Shown: one piece after another, positions 36,768 to 50,182 of the stretch
How positions within the stretch are numbered: position 1 is the first letter of the stretch
Layout: each line of letters starts with the position of its first letter
Origin: Archegozetes longisetosus
Lineage: Eukaryota; Arthropoda; Arachnida; Sarcoptiformes; Trhypochthoniidae
Direction: 5' to 3'
Length of the DNA stretch: 64,000 bases
Assembly (NCBI GenBank): GCA_018873245.2
Contig: JAEMBT020000001.1
Location: 6,290,220-6,354,219 of the forward strand
Notes under the pieces: model-generated
Told to the model about the DNA's origin: nothing
The model's input: the letters and a program-made list of their open reading frames with translations, nothing else
Databases searched by the model: none
Made by a program: the position numbers and the translations under genes

Positions 36768-38802
36768 CTCTTAGAAATCTCTACGAATATATCGCTTCAC
36801 CTTTTTTTTCTAGTTTTTATACTCATAGTTATCGTAAATTTAAGTTAATTCAGTCTTAAAATCTACTTCTTATTTGTGACAAATTTCATAATTTTTATTC
36901 GCAATAATAAGATTACTATTGATATGATTTTTAAGTGTTGTTTATTGAAGATTTGTTCCCATAAATAGATAGAATTTCTTAACTATTAGCCTTTGATTTG
37001 GATCAATAACTCTTTCCGTAACTCTTAATTTGCGCAAAACTTTTGAAGTGAACGTGAAAATGATCTTTCTACTTTTGAAATATATATCATTTGATGTAAA
37101 CTTAAGTAATTACTCCTCGAAGATATAATAAATTACCTTTTTAGTATTCAACAAGTTTTAAACCAGTTCTTATATAACTTTTTATCTGATCAACAATAAA
37201 ACGCTTTTTCCATATCTTATAACAAAATATGTTTTAACTCTTATGTAATCTTTTGTTTCATTCGTAAAGAGTTTAAGAATTATTTGAAATTTGTTACGAA
37301 CACACATTTAAATGTCTTCATTTTTTCATTGATACAGTTTCAAAGGTTGTTGGCATTAGTACCTAAAAAATATATTCCTATTTAATTATAGAAAATCACT
37401 TCTTAATACATTTCAACAAATGATTGGTTCAAAGCTATAAATTAACAGAAAGTGTTTTCTCGTTTGTTTTAATCAATTGCTTTCAAGAGAATTGTGTCAA
37501 ATTATTTATAAATAATTTTGTCAAACTTTCAACACTTGCTACATATCTATTTAGTTATCTAAAGACCTTATATTGACAATGATTCTCTCAGATACTTAAC
37601 TAATACTAAAATTGATTAGAATTAAGTTAGAAATGTTTTATGGTTAAAATGAATAAATTTGTCATCAACTTAACACATTTTAAAGTTTAGACAATATATA
37701 ATGAACTAATTTGCATGACAAATCAAGTTTAAAGAAGAACAATAAAGTAACTCTAATTTGCATATAGTTATAGTTGGGTAGATGGCCATTGGCCTAATTA
37801 TCGGTTATGTATATGTCAATCAATAAAGTCGATATTTTTTAGGTTTTAAATGTCTAGATCAGTTTTAAATCAGTTTTAGATCAGTTTTAAATCAGTTTTA
37901 GATCAGTTTTTATTCAAATTTTCTGCTTTTAAACAATGGCTACTCTCGTTACACGTATATCTTTATTGCTATCGTCAATTTAATTTATATCTCAGTTAAC
38001 TTTTTAATTAAAATTGAAGTGTTTCTTTAAGATTTATAGTGTAGTAAAAACGATTGATATTTTTCAGAATCAACTTGTCATTAATTATAGCTTTAATTAT
38101 ATTAAGTAATGGATATAAGAGTGTAGTATTAAGCTAGCAGTCAATGTGACTTAGTATTGATTTATTAACTAATTTAATCATATTCTCTAACTATTATTAT
38201 TATTGAAATATTGTCTATAATGTTATCCATTAAAATGAATAAAAGAAATGTAATTCTAAAATTTGTAATTATCTCTTATAGAGTGAGCCATTTTTTCGTA
38301 CTCAACTTTAACTACATTATATCAAATCAATATACTAGTCGATAGTTTGACAATATCTTACACTCTATCGCACTAGATCATTCTTTAGATTGTGTCTATA
38401 ATCAACTGTTTTTATATGTAAACTATAGTTCTTTTTTAATATGTTATGCTCACTATTTTAGTTGATTTTTCTTTTTATAGAAAATCAATTTATTTTTTAA
38501 ATCAATTCATTTTAATATTGAAATAGTCTCTCTCTATATTAGCTCTTTTCTATCCTTATGTCATATTGATTGCTAATTGTCAAACTTTTTCAGGGACTTA
38601 TAAACTAATTATCTTTATCTTAAATCAACTGATCTATGATAGTTATTTCGCAATCTTAGTTTAATAAAATGGGTCTCTTTTTCCATATGAACAGTTTTTA
38701 TATAAAACCATATAAATACTAATTGACTACAGCTTTATATAACCAATATGTTTACTTATATAGTGAATTGAGGGGCAAAACAACAAATAAAGGCCATAAT
38801 TG
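36767..38802. other. Gene-free sequence upstream of Tlk
   Basis: Apart from the 11-bp repeat, AT-rich DNA without genes. A possible acceptor TTGTCGTCAG at 38805-38814 precedes the Tlk start codon and would fit a spliced 5'UTR. Confidence 0.5.
37858..37912. repeat. 11-bp tandem repeat, five copies
   Basis: Alternating ATCAGTTTTAA and ATCAGTTTTAG units. Confidence 0.85.
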
Positions 38803-38832
38803 ATGTTGTCGTCAGTAATATATGCCAATATA

Positions 38833-41800
38833 ATGGATAATTTACCACAACATCCCTCATTAGATCCAAGAAAACAGGAACTATTGGAGGCCAGATTCAC
38901 CGGCAATCAAAGAGTAAGTCTTTATATTAATTAATAAGTCAGTTAGGATTATCTCATTTCTCTCTTTGTTTACCTTTATATTTATTTTATTACTTTAATG
39001 TCTGCATCAAAAGGCACCAAATTATACCCTATTTTATTAGCCTTTTCTACCCTTTTATTCACTCATTTTCTAGTTGTGGTCATCTTTTCTTATTTATTTA
39101 GTGTCCTATTATTTGCCATTTTTGTTGTGGTTATCGATTATTATTGCGCTATTGTTAGGGATTTTTATTTTCGTAATTGTTTTTTTTTCATTATTTTCCT
39201 TGAATTTTATGAATTTTGAGTAATTATTTTTAGAGATAAGTCAACAGTAGAAATGATTGACGTTTTATTTTCAGTTAGTTTTCTTCTCTACCAATGCATA
39301 AATCACCAGAAATTAGTGTAAAATGCCAACAGACATGTTTGGCTTCAGTTTGTTTTAGGGTTTTTTCCTTTGATTCTTGTTTCTAAACAAATCAATTTGA
39401 CCAGAAAACCGATTACATAATCCTAACCACAACTAAATAATCAAAAATGTAGAGAAAAATGACAAAAATAATATTTATCTTAAATAAAATATTAGACAAT
39501 ATAATGAAAAATATGAAACAAAATGCAGAAAAAGGTTAAGAAATAAATAACGCAAAACAAACTTTTGACAAAACTTGAAATAACAGTTAAATTATGTTTT
39601 GGACAAATAGATAGTTTTTGGTCAATCAGTTCCTGTCATACAATCAAATTCGAATTCATTATCAATGAATCATTTGTCGTCATCGTCACCACAAATGGCA
39701 TCAGTGATGGGTAACAATAGTGGCGGCTCTCAGTCATCATCAGGTCATACATCGAACCACAACTGCGACTCAAACTTGTCGACGACTTCTGCCGGTAGTC
39801 ATAATAGCGATAAAGATTTAGGGGATATTACTCCTGAGAAGAGAAATCAGGCCTCCACAAATGATAGGAAGCGAAGGAAAAAAGATGTAACTACTCCTGA
39901 AGATAGACAAACACCTAATGGTATTTGTTTTCTCATTTCTCAACCGTTTATTTTCATTTTGTTTGAAACTAATTTAAAACTAATTTTTATTTTTTCTTTA
40001 TTTACAGCTACTAAACAAATGAGGAATGAAGGGAATAAAAAAATTAATGAATATTTTAAGGTACAACTTGAACTTTCAATTGATTTATTAACGACAACTT
40101 TACTATTCTTGAGGTTTTGCTATTAATTGTGACCAAACAAATGATCATTAAATTGAAGCCAATGGTTCTGTCGTTACTATCGTGAAGCAACAATTAGTAC
40201 AAAAAATCCCCAATTTATTGAAAACATTTTCCACAACAATTAATTAACATTTAAGCAACAATCAAAAATAACAAAAAGCCTTTTCAAACTTAAACACCAA
40301 TTGTTCCTATTCATCAATGAAAGACAATTTAACAGACAATAAAAAATCAAAACAGCAATCAAATCAAGACATGTAAAAAACTAAAGACAGAAAATCAAAC
40401 ACAAAGAGCTAAACTTTTAAGATCAAAAATTAGGTTCAAATTCATGAACATTTAGATCGTTTGATGAAATAAGAACAATTAAGCTAGACAAATGAATGCA
40501 GTCATCAAAAATGAAACCAAAAAGTTTAACAAACTTAGAAACAATAAGAAAATAGACTAAACTATCTTAATTATTTGATCATTTGTTGAAAAGAACTCAT
40601 AAAATATGATAGTAGACTTAATTAATCTAATTTTGAATAATATTGCAATTAGCATCAAAGCCACTCAAGTCCTAGTCGTTACGGCGGCACCAAGTCTCCA
40701 ACCGCGACCAGTTTCTATCTGTATCCGCCATCACCGCAGCAGACACTGAACACATTAGGCTCACCACCGACTGGTCAACCACTGCCGCAAACAGAACTAT
40801 CATCACTGATGGCACCGCCACCTCATAGGTCGCAACCATCGGGCAATTCCACAAAGTAAACCAACAGCAAAGCTGTTCATCACTTTCATCAACCATTTAT
40901 TCCAGTTATGGCTCGACTGTTTCCAAAGCTGTTCAGACAGACCTATCCATTAAGTCATTGCGTGATATTGAGGCCAAATCGGCTCACGATTTAGAAACAC
41001 GTGATACTAAAATTGACGAATTGAGCCGATCGGGCGACGAACTTAAGCGTCAATTACAAGCGCAGCAAAAGCTGATTGATAAACAAAAAGAACAATTGAA
41101 TAAGTGTATTGATGTGACCAAACAGTTGCTGATTGAGAAGAGCGCGATGGAAAAGAAAGCCGCCCGACAAAAGTGTATGCAAAATAGATTAAGATTAGGA
41201 CAATTTGTTACACAACGACAAGGTATGAGAAGTAATTAAAATTTATATTACTGTTACATTTATTTTGCTCTTTTCCGTTCCTATGATTGGATCACTTTTG
41301 CATTTTAAGGCTTATTTTGATTATCATTGGCTAAAATGTTTAATATTAGATATTGATTAGAAATTATACCAAATAGATGTTTGATTTTGGGTAAAAACTC
41401 GATTAAAAACTCGATCAAAAGCATGAAAGCCAGTTATCACTTATGAAGCTCTTTAACTTTCTGCTTATTTTTTTACATTCGACCACATTGAATTAACTAC
41501 TGATTTTCGAATTAATAGGTGCCTCATTTGTCGAGAATTGGGTTGACGGCCACGCATTTACCGAACTTATCCGCAAACAGGAACAAATCGCTGCCGCGCG
41601 CGAAGAAATTGAACGCCAAAGAAAACTATTGGGCAAAAAACGGCCATCACTTTCGACAAGTAAATCAAAATCAGGGAACGGATCGACATTAAATCAGACA
41701 TTAGTCAATGCTATAACAATACCAGGAGTGACTTGTTCTCCGTTATCGTCAGTTTCCACCAATGCCTCCACATCCCTATCCAATGGAGATTTTCTGAAAC

Positions 41801-44075
41801 CTGAATCCCCTAAAGACCTTAATTGGTATGAATACTACGAACAGGACGAGATCCTTAAGTTGAGGTCGCAGTGTCTTAAGAAAGAAGACACTGATCTGCA
41901 ACTGGAGTTAGAAAAGTTAGAAAGAGAAAGAAATTTACATATTAGGGAATTGAAACGTATTCATAATGAAGACCAGTCCAGATTTAATAATCATCCTACT
42001 CTTAATGATAGATACCTTCTCTTGATTTTACTTGGAAAAGGTTTGTTTTACCATCTCTTAGTCCATTTTTTTCTCAAATCTCTCCTATCTTATATTGTTT
42101 TTAATTCTTTTGATATTTTAACTTTTATTTAGTTAATTTAGGATTTAGTCGATTGTTTTCTCCACCAATTTTTCTCAAATACTTTAAACTTAGCAGATAT
42201 TGAGTATGGCCTCTTCTAGTCCATTAAAGTTTCTACTCTTCTGAATAGTTTAATTAATTTTCAGTCAATTTAAATATTTACCAATTTCTACTCAAATTAT
42301 ATGTAGTGTTCACTCGAAATGAGATCCATCAAAGATACTTTGTTGGACTTTGATGAATAGAGTTATTTCTAAAATTTGAATACTTTTGATAACTTTTCAT
42401 GACATATACTAATGATAACTTGTATAGTGAAAAAGTACTAATGATATAACTAATTTGAATGTAGGTGGTTTCTCAGAAGTGCACAAAGCATTTGATCTAA
42501 AAGAGCAGAGATACGTGGCATGCAAAATCCACCAACTAAACAAAGACTGGAAGGACGACAAAAAAGCCAACTACATCAAACACGCTCTTAGAGAGTACAA
42601 CATACACAAGCAATTAGATCACCCAAGAGTAGTCAGACTTTACGATGTGTTTGAGATTGACGCCAATTCGTTCTGTACTGTGTTAGAGTATTGTGACGGA
42701 CATGATCTCGATTTTTACCTAAAGCAGCATAAATCCATTCCTGAACGCGAAGCGAGATCTATCATCATGCAAGTCGTGCATGCGCTCAAGTATCTCAACG
42801 AAATTAAACCTCCTATTATTCATTATGATCTTAAACCTGGTATTTATCTCTTTCATTCACTTTACCCGTTCTTTCCGATAATCACTTTTTGGCTCATTTT
42901 CATTCACTTGTAGTTCATAAGATTAGAAGTTTGTAGTTCTGGTTATTTTGGTCTCGATTTTTAAACTAACTGATCGATAGGTCTATTGTTTGAGATTTAT
43001 CTTACTATAAAAGTCTAGCAATTATGATAACCACTTAATTTGGTATCGAAAGAATGTTTACATAAAAACCTACACCCAAACTAATTATAGACTTGTCGTG
43101 TCTAACAATAAAAATTTGAAAATCAGTTGTTAGTCAGTAGAGAAGTCTATTAGTAATTGATAGCAAAATCTATGCTAAGATGAGTTTTGAAGTTTGAATT
43201 TTCAATTTTTCAGGTAATATCTTATTGGGTTCGGGCACAGTTTCGGGTGAAATAAAGATAACCGATTTTGGTTTAAGTAAAATAATGGACGACGAAAACT
43301 ATTCTCCTGATCATGGGATGGATTTGACATCACAGGGAGCGGGAACTTATTGGTATTTACCGCCTGAATGTTTTGTTGTCGGCAAAAATCCACCAAAAAT
43401 TTCATCCAAAGTTGACGTGAGTCTGCAATATATTTAACCTCAATCGAAGTTTATAAGAAATAAGATTTTCATAAGTTTATCTCAACTAAAATTGATTTTG
43501 ATACTAAACTTTTCTGTACTAGACTTGAATTTTGTCTAATTTTTCAGGTATGGTCTGTAGGGGTGATTTTTTATCAATGTCTTTATGGTAAAAAAGTAAG
43601 TAAACTTGATCTTAGTCTTAATCAAATCAATATCTAACTGATTTATTTATACTTAATAGCCATTTGGACACAACCAATCGCAGGCCACTATTTTAGAAGA
43701 AAATACAATATTAAAAGCAACTGAGGTTGAATTCGCAGCAAAGCCAACAGTCAGTCCTGAGGCTAAAGTTAGTTTTCGCTATTTTATTCTCTCTAAAAAC
43801 CGATTTTTTCTTAAATATCAAACTAAACGAACTCTTGATTTGAGAGTCGATTCATGTTTTGAATGCTTCTGCAAATTGTATCTCTCATTTGAATATCTAA
43901 TTATACGAACCACTGAATTGATAGAAATTATTCTCTTATTTAGCAATTTATTCGGCGATGTCTTCAATACCGAAAAGAGGATCGCATTGATGTGATTGCA
44001 ATGTCTAACGACGAATACTTGAGGCCAAATACAAAACAAGGAAGAGCTGCGAGTTCTTCAGATAAAGCATTATGA
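38833..44075 (+). CDS. Tlk: Tousled-like kinase, eleven exons
   Basis: Nuclear Ser/Thr kinase that phosphorylates the histone chaperone Asf1 during chromatin replication and repair. Exons: 38833-38913, 39611-39920, 40008-40060, 40653-40855, 40906-41222, 41519-42040, 42465-42839, 43214-43416, 43548-43595, 43660-43767, 43944-44075; total about 783 aa against about 750 in human TLK2. The N-terminus [15 protein letters not shown] is diagnostic. A Ser-rich low-complexity region follows, then coiled coils (about 220-330 and 420-475), then the kinase domain (about 480-755) with GKGGFSEV, the lysine in ACKIHQL, HYDLKP (615-620), DFG (638-640) and the TLK-specific [15 protein letters not shown] and [11 protein letters not shown]. 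All exon phases agree. The intron at 40856-40905 is only 50 bases and must be spliced to escape a TAA. The exon 2 acceptor (39610) is the least certain. An in-frame ATG at 38803 could add ten residues. Confidence 0.95.
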
Positions 44076-44640
44076 GAGTGAACATAACAGCGAAATGATT
44101 TGTAATTAAATTATCAAAATTGAAAAACTATTAACTAAGACTTAATTAAGTTTGATTTTCAAACTTATACGCGATTATTATTATCAATATATCGATAATT
44201 GATTAGAGAATCGAAAAGTAATAAATTTTTTGTTGATATTCGAGAAAAGTTTTCCTGAAATTTAAGTGAAATCAATTGAGAAAAAGTATTGAAAAAGTTT
44301 CGAAAAGTTTCGAAAAAGTTTTGAAAGATAGAGAAGTTGGAAAGTGATTGTGTGACACCTGAAGAGTTATTGATCGCGATATGAATGGAATTAATATTAA
44401 TCGCTATTGAGTTAAAGACATAAAACTAATTCCTATTTAAATGAAGAAGAAATTTGTGGTCATATTGATTATATACTTGGCGCTGTGATCATCCGTTTTA
44501 TGGAACTCTTTATTCAATTTAGTTCTACGTTTTTTTCAATTCAAACACTATTCAAATTGAATTTTCTCTTAAATTTGTTTTTATCTTCTCAACGACTCAT
44601 CCATTCAAACAATGCTATTGAGAATGAAATAAAGTTTTGA
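44076..44640 (+). terminator. Tlk 3'UTR and poly(A) signal
   Basis: Noncoding sequence after the Tlk stop; an AATAAA at 44628-44633 (in AGAATGAAATAAAGTTTTG) is the first strong polyadenylation signal. Confidence 0.65.
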
Positions 44641-46317
44641 CTACGTTTTTTTCAATTATATATTGTTTATAAAATGCATACCATTTTTTGTCAGTTATTT
44701 CCTTCTTTGTTCACTTCAATTGAGCTTTTTTTGGACTTAATTTAATTTAATTTATTTATATAAATGAATAATAATTGACAAAAAAGTTTTGGAAACTTCT
44801 AAACTATTGTTAAGTTAAGTTAATTCCTATAAAACATGCAAAACAAGTGAACTTTGCTCTCAATAGACACTAAAAAGAAAATAAAATAAAATAAATAGAA
44901 AAAAGTTTATATGAGATGAAATAAGAAAACTGATAGGATTTAAGTGTTTCGATCTTAACATGACTTGACTTATAAGAAGAGAAATAAAACAAATTTAGTG
45001 TACAATTAAAGTGCGAAAACTGTGATAACTATATATGAAAAAAAAGTTTCAACTTTTTTCAGGACTTATTAACTATTATTATTATTGTATTATTATTATT
45101 AACTATTATTATTACAATTACATAAACAATTGATACAAAACACAAAACAATTGTTTCGAACGGCATTAAAATTGAAACAAATTTAGTTTTAAGTGTCATA
45201 TGCTATACATTATTGATATTGAACTGAAACAAACCAGAAATTGTCGACTAAACTATCAAATTAATTCAATAATAAAGTCATTGATTATTAATGAACCGAA
45301 GCAAATGTTTATCAGTTATTATAAGAAGATCTGCAAGTGCAATTTTTAGTGATCGCTCATTTGGTAACTCATTTGTTTAACATGAATGTTCCTGACAAAT
45401 TCTTGTGATCAACTTTTCACTAATTAATAAGTTCAATTATTTTTAACTCAATGTTTTTAGATTTTGCATTCTATTTGTTTCACTCACAATGAAGTCGACT
45501 GGACTTTTAGAGTAGGTTTTCAGGTTTTCCTGGATCCTGCACTTTGATATTTTTTGAACAATTTTGGCTTCAGTTCCGAGTGCGTAGCAGTATTTGTTGA
45601 AAATCACTTTAACGTGTAAGCTAAGGCTAGATTATCCTAAAAGGGTAGACTGAAGCTGAGTTTTTAAATGGTTGAGATTACGATAGTTTCTACTAATTCC
45701 TATTTAGAATTAATATGTTAATTTGATTTACTTCGACCCAACATTTGAATGCATCTGAAGCAGTTATCGATCTTCATATAAGATTCATTTAGATTAGTAA
45801 TACGCAAGAATTCTTTTAATTGTTAGCAATCAATTCGTAATGAGACAAACAGAGAATCTTGAGTTTTATAAAAGCTCTCACTCATAGACTTAAGCCTCCT
45901 CCTAAATCTCGGTTACTTGAACGCCCAAAGGAAACTGAAAACAATTACTTATTAATAAATGAATTGTTTAAGTTAATAAATGTGTTCTAATGAGGATACA
46001 CACTATGAAAATATAAGTAATTAACTCGATGCAACAACATAACTTCGTCAATTTTGACGAACTTTGTCTTAAATCAAAGAGTGATAATTTCAGATTTGAA
46101 CAATGTGAACATATCGAATAATGTTACATTTGCAGTAATATTATAAACAAACATAAACTTTTCGTAACTGTTTTTATGAGGCCATAAATAAGTAAATATT
46201 AGTTTTGACTGAATCAAAATGAGAAAAGTTATTTTACAATTGTTTAAATTAAACAGAATATTAATTAAATAAAGCATTTTGCAATCCATATGTATTAATT
46301 TAAAATTAATTTTAAAA
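44641..46317. other. Intergenic, no recognised feature
   Basis: AT-rich, with an ATTATT triplet-repeat patch at about 45070-45115. No supportable gene. Confidence 0.6.
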
Positions 46318-46920
46318 ATGGCCAAATTACGAGAAATTGCTGAAGCTGAACGTTTCCAGATGTTTCCGGTGAAAAATGAAGACAAACAATAAATATCATA
46401 CCATAGTCAAAAAGATGGAATGCAGTCCCTCGTGTTTTTATAAAGTCGTAGAAAACCGACACTTTTGGAACAGCTCACAATTAAATAAATAGTCGAAAAC
46501 CCTGTCTTTCTGACAAAACGATCTGACTACAGAATTGCAGCAAATGTGGAGAAAAGTTGGAGAGTTGTGGCCAAAGAAACCAAACTAGATCTGCAATCTA
46601 TGAATATCAGTCGCAATAGATATGCAATTAAACAGTGACTAAGAGAAAAGTATTTTTTCACGCTTCACGAAGAAATGGTTCACAGAAAATGAGCTCGAGC
46701 AAATCGAATGGCCACTACAAAGCCCAGACTTGAATATAATCGAGCGTTTGTGAGATGAATTAGACCAATCGGTACCTAAATCTGACCGTAAATCTATTAC
46801 AGGTTTCAATAAAGCATATTTGAAAGTTGTGAACAGATAGGATAAGAAGTGATTAATTAGTTGATGAGAAGTATCCCTAGACAATTGGTAAGCGAACGAG
46901 GTAATACTAATTATTAGTCA
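46318..46920 (+). pseudogene. Tc1/mariner-type transposase, degraded (copy 1)
   Basis: ATG at 46318 begins MAKLREIAEAERFQMF, similar to the N-terminal HTH of Tc1 transposases. Further on come FLTKRSDYRIAANVEKSW and DLQSMNISRNRYAIK (second HTH region). After large losses the catalytic C-terminus appears as EWPLQSPDLNIIERL (46695-46750), the SPDLNxIE motif carrying the last acidic residue of the DDE triad. Several stops and frame changes; much of the central catalytic domain is deleted. No terminal inverted repeats found nearby. Confidence 0.75.
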
Positions 46921-47235
46921 TCATCAGTTTACAGAAAAATAGGTTAACATTTCTAAGATGTTCGCCAATAATTACTTAATTTGGACTCGAACTTTCAAAT
47001 AAGAATTCAAATTGTAACCAAACTACAATCCAATTTCGGTGGTTGCAAATCCCCATTTTTGAAGGCATAAATATAGTGCAAATTTGAGATATTAATTCTC
47101 TTAATTTCTATTCCTTCAGAGATAAACTTTTGCACATTAATTGGTCTCCGTACTTTTGGACGATAATGTGCATTTCAAAGTCCAAAGATTAAAATCAAGA
47201 TTTAAACCTTATGTCGTTGAGTGCGATTATGTGCC

Positions 47236-47894
47236 GCTTCGCCGAATGGCATTTCGCCGAATGGCATTTCGCTGAATTCCCATTTCGCCGAAATGAACAT
47301 CGCCGAATTCTCATTTCGCCGAAATGCACTTCGCCGAATTCTCATTTCGCCGAATTCCCATTTCGCCGAAAGCTATTTGTTTGTGACTAAAATCTTGATA
47401 GGAATGAAATATTTCTTTCAATGTTTTACAAACATAATCTTGAGAATAATCAAGACTTTACAACTATAATCTGCTTAGAGTTAGCGCGATATTTACAAAA
47501 ATGTCCCAAGAGACTTGGAGTATATACTAAAACTTAAATTGACTAATGAGTGCTTCATCGCATTTTTTATTTAAGTTGTATTGTATTTCAATTAAGTGGC
47601 GTATCCTCTAAATAGAAATATAGAATAGTAGCTAATCTTTAGTTTAAAAGCACCTTAATCAACTCTAAGTATCAGATCGAAAACATTAAAATTAGTTTGA
47701 TTCCTCTGTGATGACTACGAAGAAAGCTTTTGACTGGTCACACAAGAAGAGATTTTGTTATATTTTATTATACAGATGGGATCTTATAGTTTGATTCATT
47801 TCAGCGAAATGGAAATTCGGCGATATGCAATTCGGCGAAGTGGCAATTCGACGAAATGCAGTTCGGCGAAAAGAAATTCGGCGAAATGGCAATT
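47236..47894. mobile_element. Foldback-like element with TTCGCCGAA arms
   Basis: The left arm (47236-47372) consists of nine approximately 15-base units of the form CATTTCGCCGAATTC; the right arm (47799-47894) has six units of the reverse complement, GAATTCGGCGAAATG-like, separated by about 425 bases of AT-rich DNA. GTTGAGTGCG stands just outside both arms (47215 and 47899) in direct orientation. The interior has no transposase. The reading frame across the left arm is a repeat artefact. Confidence 0.75.
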
Positions 47895-49493
47895 TACCGT
47901 TGAGTGCGTAGGTGTCAGTTTTGCAGAAGTCAGTTTAGCCCAAAAGTGTAATATCTCTGTTTTCTTATTCTCAATTTAGGTTTTAGAAAATCCCTATCTT
48001 TCAAAATTATTATGAAAAGCTTCAGTTCTAGAAATAATTTTCGAGTACACACTTCGTGTTCTGCGTAAAAAATATTTTGTTATTGATGTAATAGATTCTA
48101 AATGTATTTGAAACAATATACTGTAAATAGGAGTTATTAAGCCAAATTAGTACATATATAAGATGAAAATCTTATTCAACTATTCGAAAGTACAATTAAA
48201 TATTTTTATAGCTCTACTAATAAGTTAAATGTTATGTTTTAAAATTTCGAGATTGAGCTTAAATATAAGTGGAAATGAATGAGGAAAATCTAATATTTGA
48301 TCAAATGTTTTTAGTGTTGTTATTTTCTATTGACTATTGGTGCTTAAGCTTTTATCTAAATATGACGATTAGTATGATATTTTTGATTTTACTTTGATAA
48401 GTATGAATGAGCTGACAAACCCTAAGGTTTAGGGATGAGAAAATCAGCTGTAAAATTGATTTTAACCTGTTTCTGCTAAACTGACTATAAAATGCCATTC
48501 TGCCAAACTGACATCAATCGTTGAGTGAAATAATCAAAATTTGTCAAGCACGATATTTGCCACCTCTTATCTATTCGATTGTTACAAATTAAATCTAAAT
48601 ACTTAATAAGTCAAATAAAAACTTGAAATAATAAAATAAAATGTGCTGTGTTAGGAGAAAGAACTAAAACGTATTAAAATTAACATAATTCAAGAAAGTT
48701 ATATTGAGGATAGTTATAATATACAATTTAATAAAATTGAACCTTGCGCTTTCAATTTAGAACACTTTTCACTAAACTGATAAATACCTGCAATTTTGAT
48801 CTAAACATTGTTTATATTTATCATTCGTATGAAAAATGACCAAAAAGTTTAAGGGATTTCAATATTCATAAAAAATGTTAAAAAGATCTAAAGGGTAAAT
48901 TATTATTCATTTTTATTTCCAAATTTTTTATTACTATACCTTTAGAGAAAGTCTAAATATTCCAGATGTAAAAATACTTTACGAAATTTAATATCTTTTG
49001 TATATTATAAGTTATATCTATAAGAGTTTGACATTATGTACTTTAAGGCATTAAGTCACTATTCTTCCAAAGTTAGGGTTCAAGTTTCGATTGTTAAATC
49101 TTCGATTATTGTTAATGTTCCAGTTTTTCCTATTGTTAGGCCGTTGATTGGTGCCATGGATTAGGCCAATATTTACAGTGTTACGAAATCAATTATAAGT
49201 CAAACGCGAATTATGTCTGGTCTTCAACTTGAGGGTTGAGCTCTAGGATTTCCTCTAGAAACCCATCCTTTGATAATAAAGGGTGCTCGGGAAATAGTGT
49301 TAATAAAATTTAAATCCAGTGCAGGATTGTCGCGCGCACATGATCAATAGCATATGGGATTAGAAGTATACTACTTGGCACACATTCACATAAAAGTTCA
49401 TTAAAATACTGTATATATAGTCGTTTAAATATGAGTAAAATTGGACGCGAATGAACTCGCGAAACTCGTGCACTCTTACGAAATTATATGGAT
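47895..49493. other. Intergenic, no recognised gene
   Basis: A diverged relative of the foldback boundary (GCCATTCTGCCAAACTGACATCAA then CGTTGAGTG) occurs at about 48493-48525. The stretch 49190-49350 is GC-richer but unidentified. Confidence 0.5.
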
Positions 49494-49756
49494 AAGGACA
49501 AAACTAGAATCTGGTTACACTTTATCGCTAAAAATGAAAATACTCCTAATATGCCTCAAGCCCTCCCATTGAGAAATTTTGGGCTACGTGAAAAGCTAAT
49601 TACAAGAAAAATAACGTAAAGCCAGAAGACGTGAAAACTTTGGACTATATGACGAAGAACATCATATAAAGTTGGAAAAGACAGTGCACAAAAACTAATG
49701 ACGGAAGCGCACAGAAACTTGCGATTAATTGAGTATCAGAAGGTCCCAGTTGCATA
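49494..49756 (+). pseudogene. Tc1/IS630-type transposase C-terminus, degraded (copy 2)
   Basis: The frame reads KDKTRIWLHFIAKNENTPNM then, after a one-base shift, PPIEKFWAT (stop) KANYKKNNVKPEDVKT and a basic tail with another stop (SWKRQCTK). The N-x-P-x-x-P-Q-x-x-P-I-E-x-F-W pattern is the third catalytic block of this transposase class. It differs from the 46.3-kb relic, so a second family is represented. The N-terminal part is missing. Confidence 0.6.
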
Positions 49757-50182
49757 CAAATCTAATGATTAATAATCAACATATGTGATATTATTTTGCT
49801 AAAATTATGTTTTTTATTAGATTTAAAAAATTTTAATTTTAGAGGATATCAACACTATCAACGATATTCCCGATCATCCTTTACAATAAATAGGAAGCAT
49901 GTTTTATCTTCTAATACAGTGTATGTTTTGAGTTCAAGAGACACACATTTTGTGTGCATTAATTGTTATGGATATTCATGTAATAAAATTGTGAAAATAG
50001 AAATTTTCTTTACAAAACTAACAGTTGTTTACATTCATGCTCACTCGATAAATTGATTGAAAACATAATCTGTAGGTCATTTAAGTCAATAATAAGTACA
50101 ATAACCGATTACTACTAACGAACTAATTATCAAAAAAATATAAATAACATAACAATTAAATTAATAAAAATACTTGTACTTT
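49757..50182. other. Intergenic, no recognised feature
   Basis: AT-rich. The last part shows weak similarity to sequence downstream of GR-A. Confidence 0.5.

Noticed and set aside
40672-40896. Minus-strand frame opposite Tlk exon 4
   Set aside because: Antisense shadow of a GC-richer coding exon whose plus-strand phases agree with the rest of Tlk.
40810-40910. Apparent frameshift disabling Tlk in exon 4
   Set aside because: A 50-base GT-AG intron (40856-40905) resolves the frame exactly, so no defect is needed.
47221-47469. 82-residue frame with repeated RR(N/M) segments
   Set aside because: It is the translation of the TTCGCCGAA tandem units in the foldback arm.
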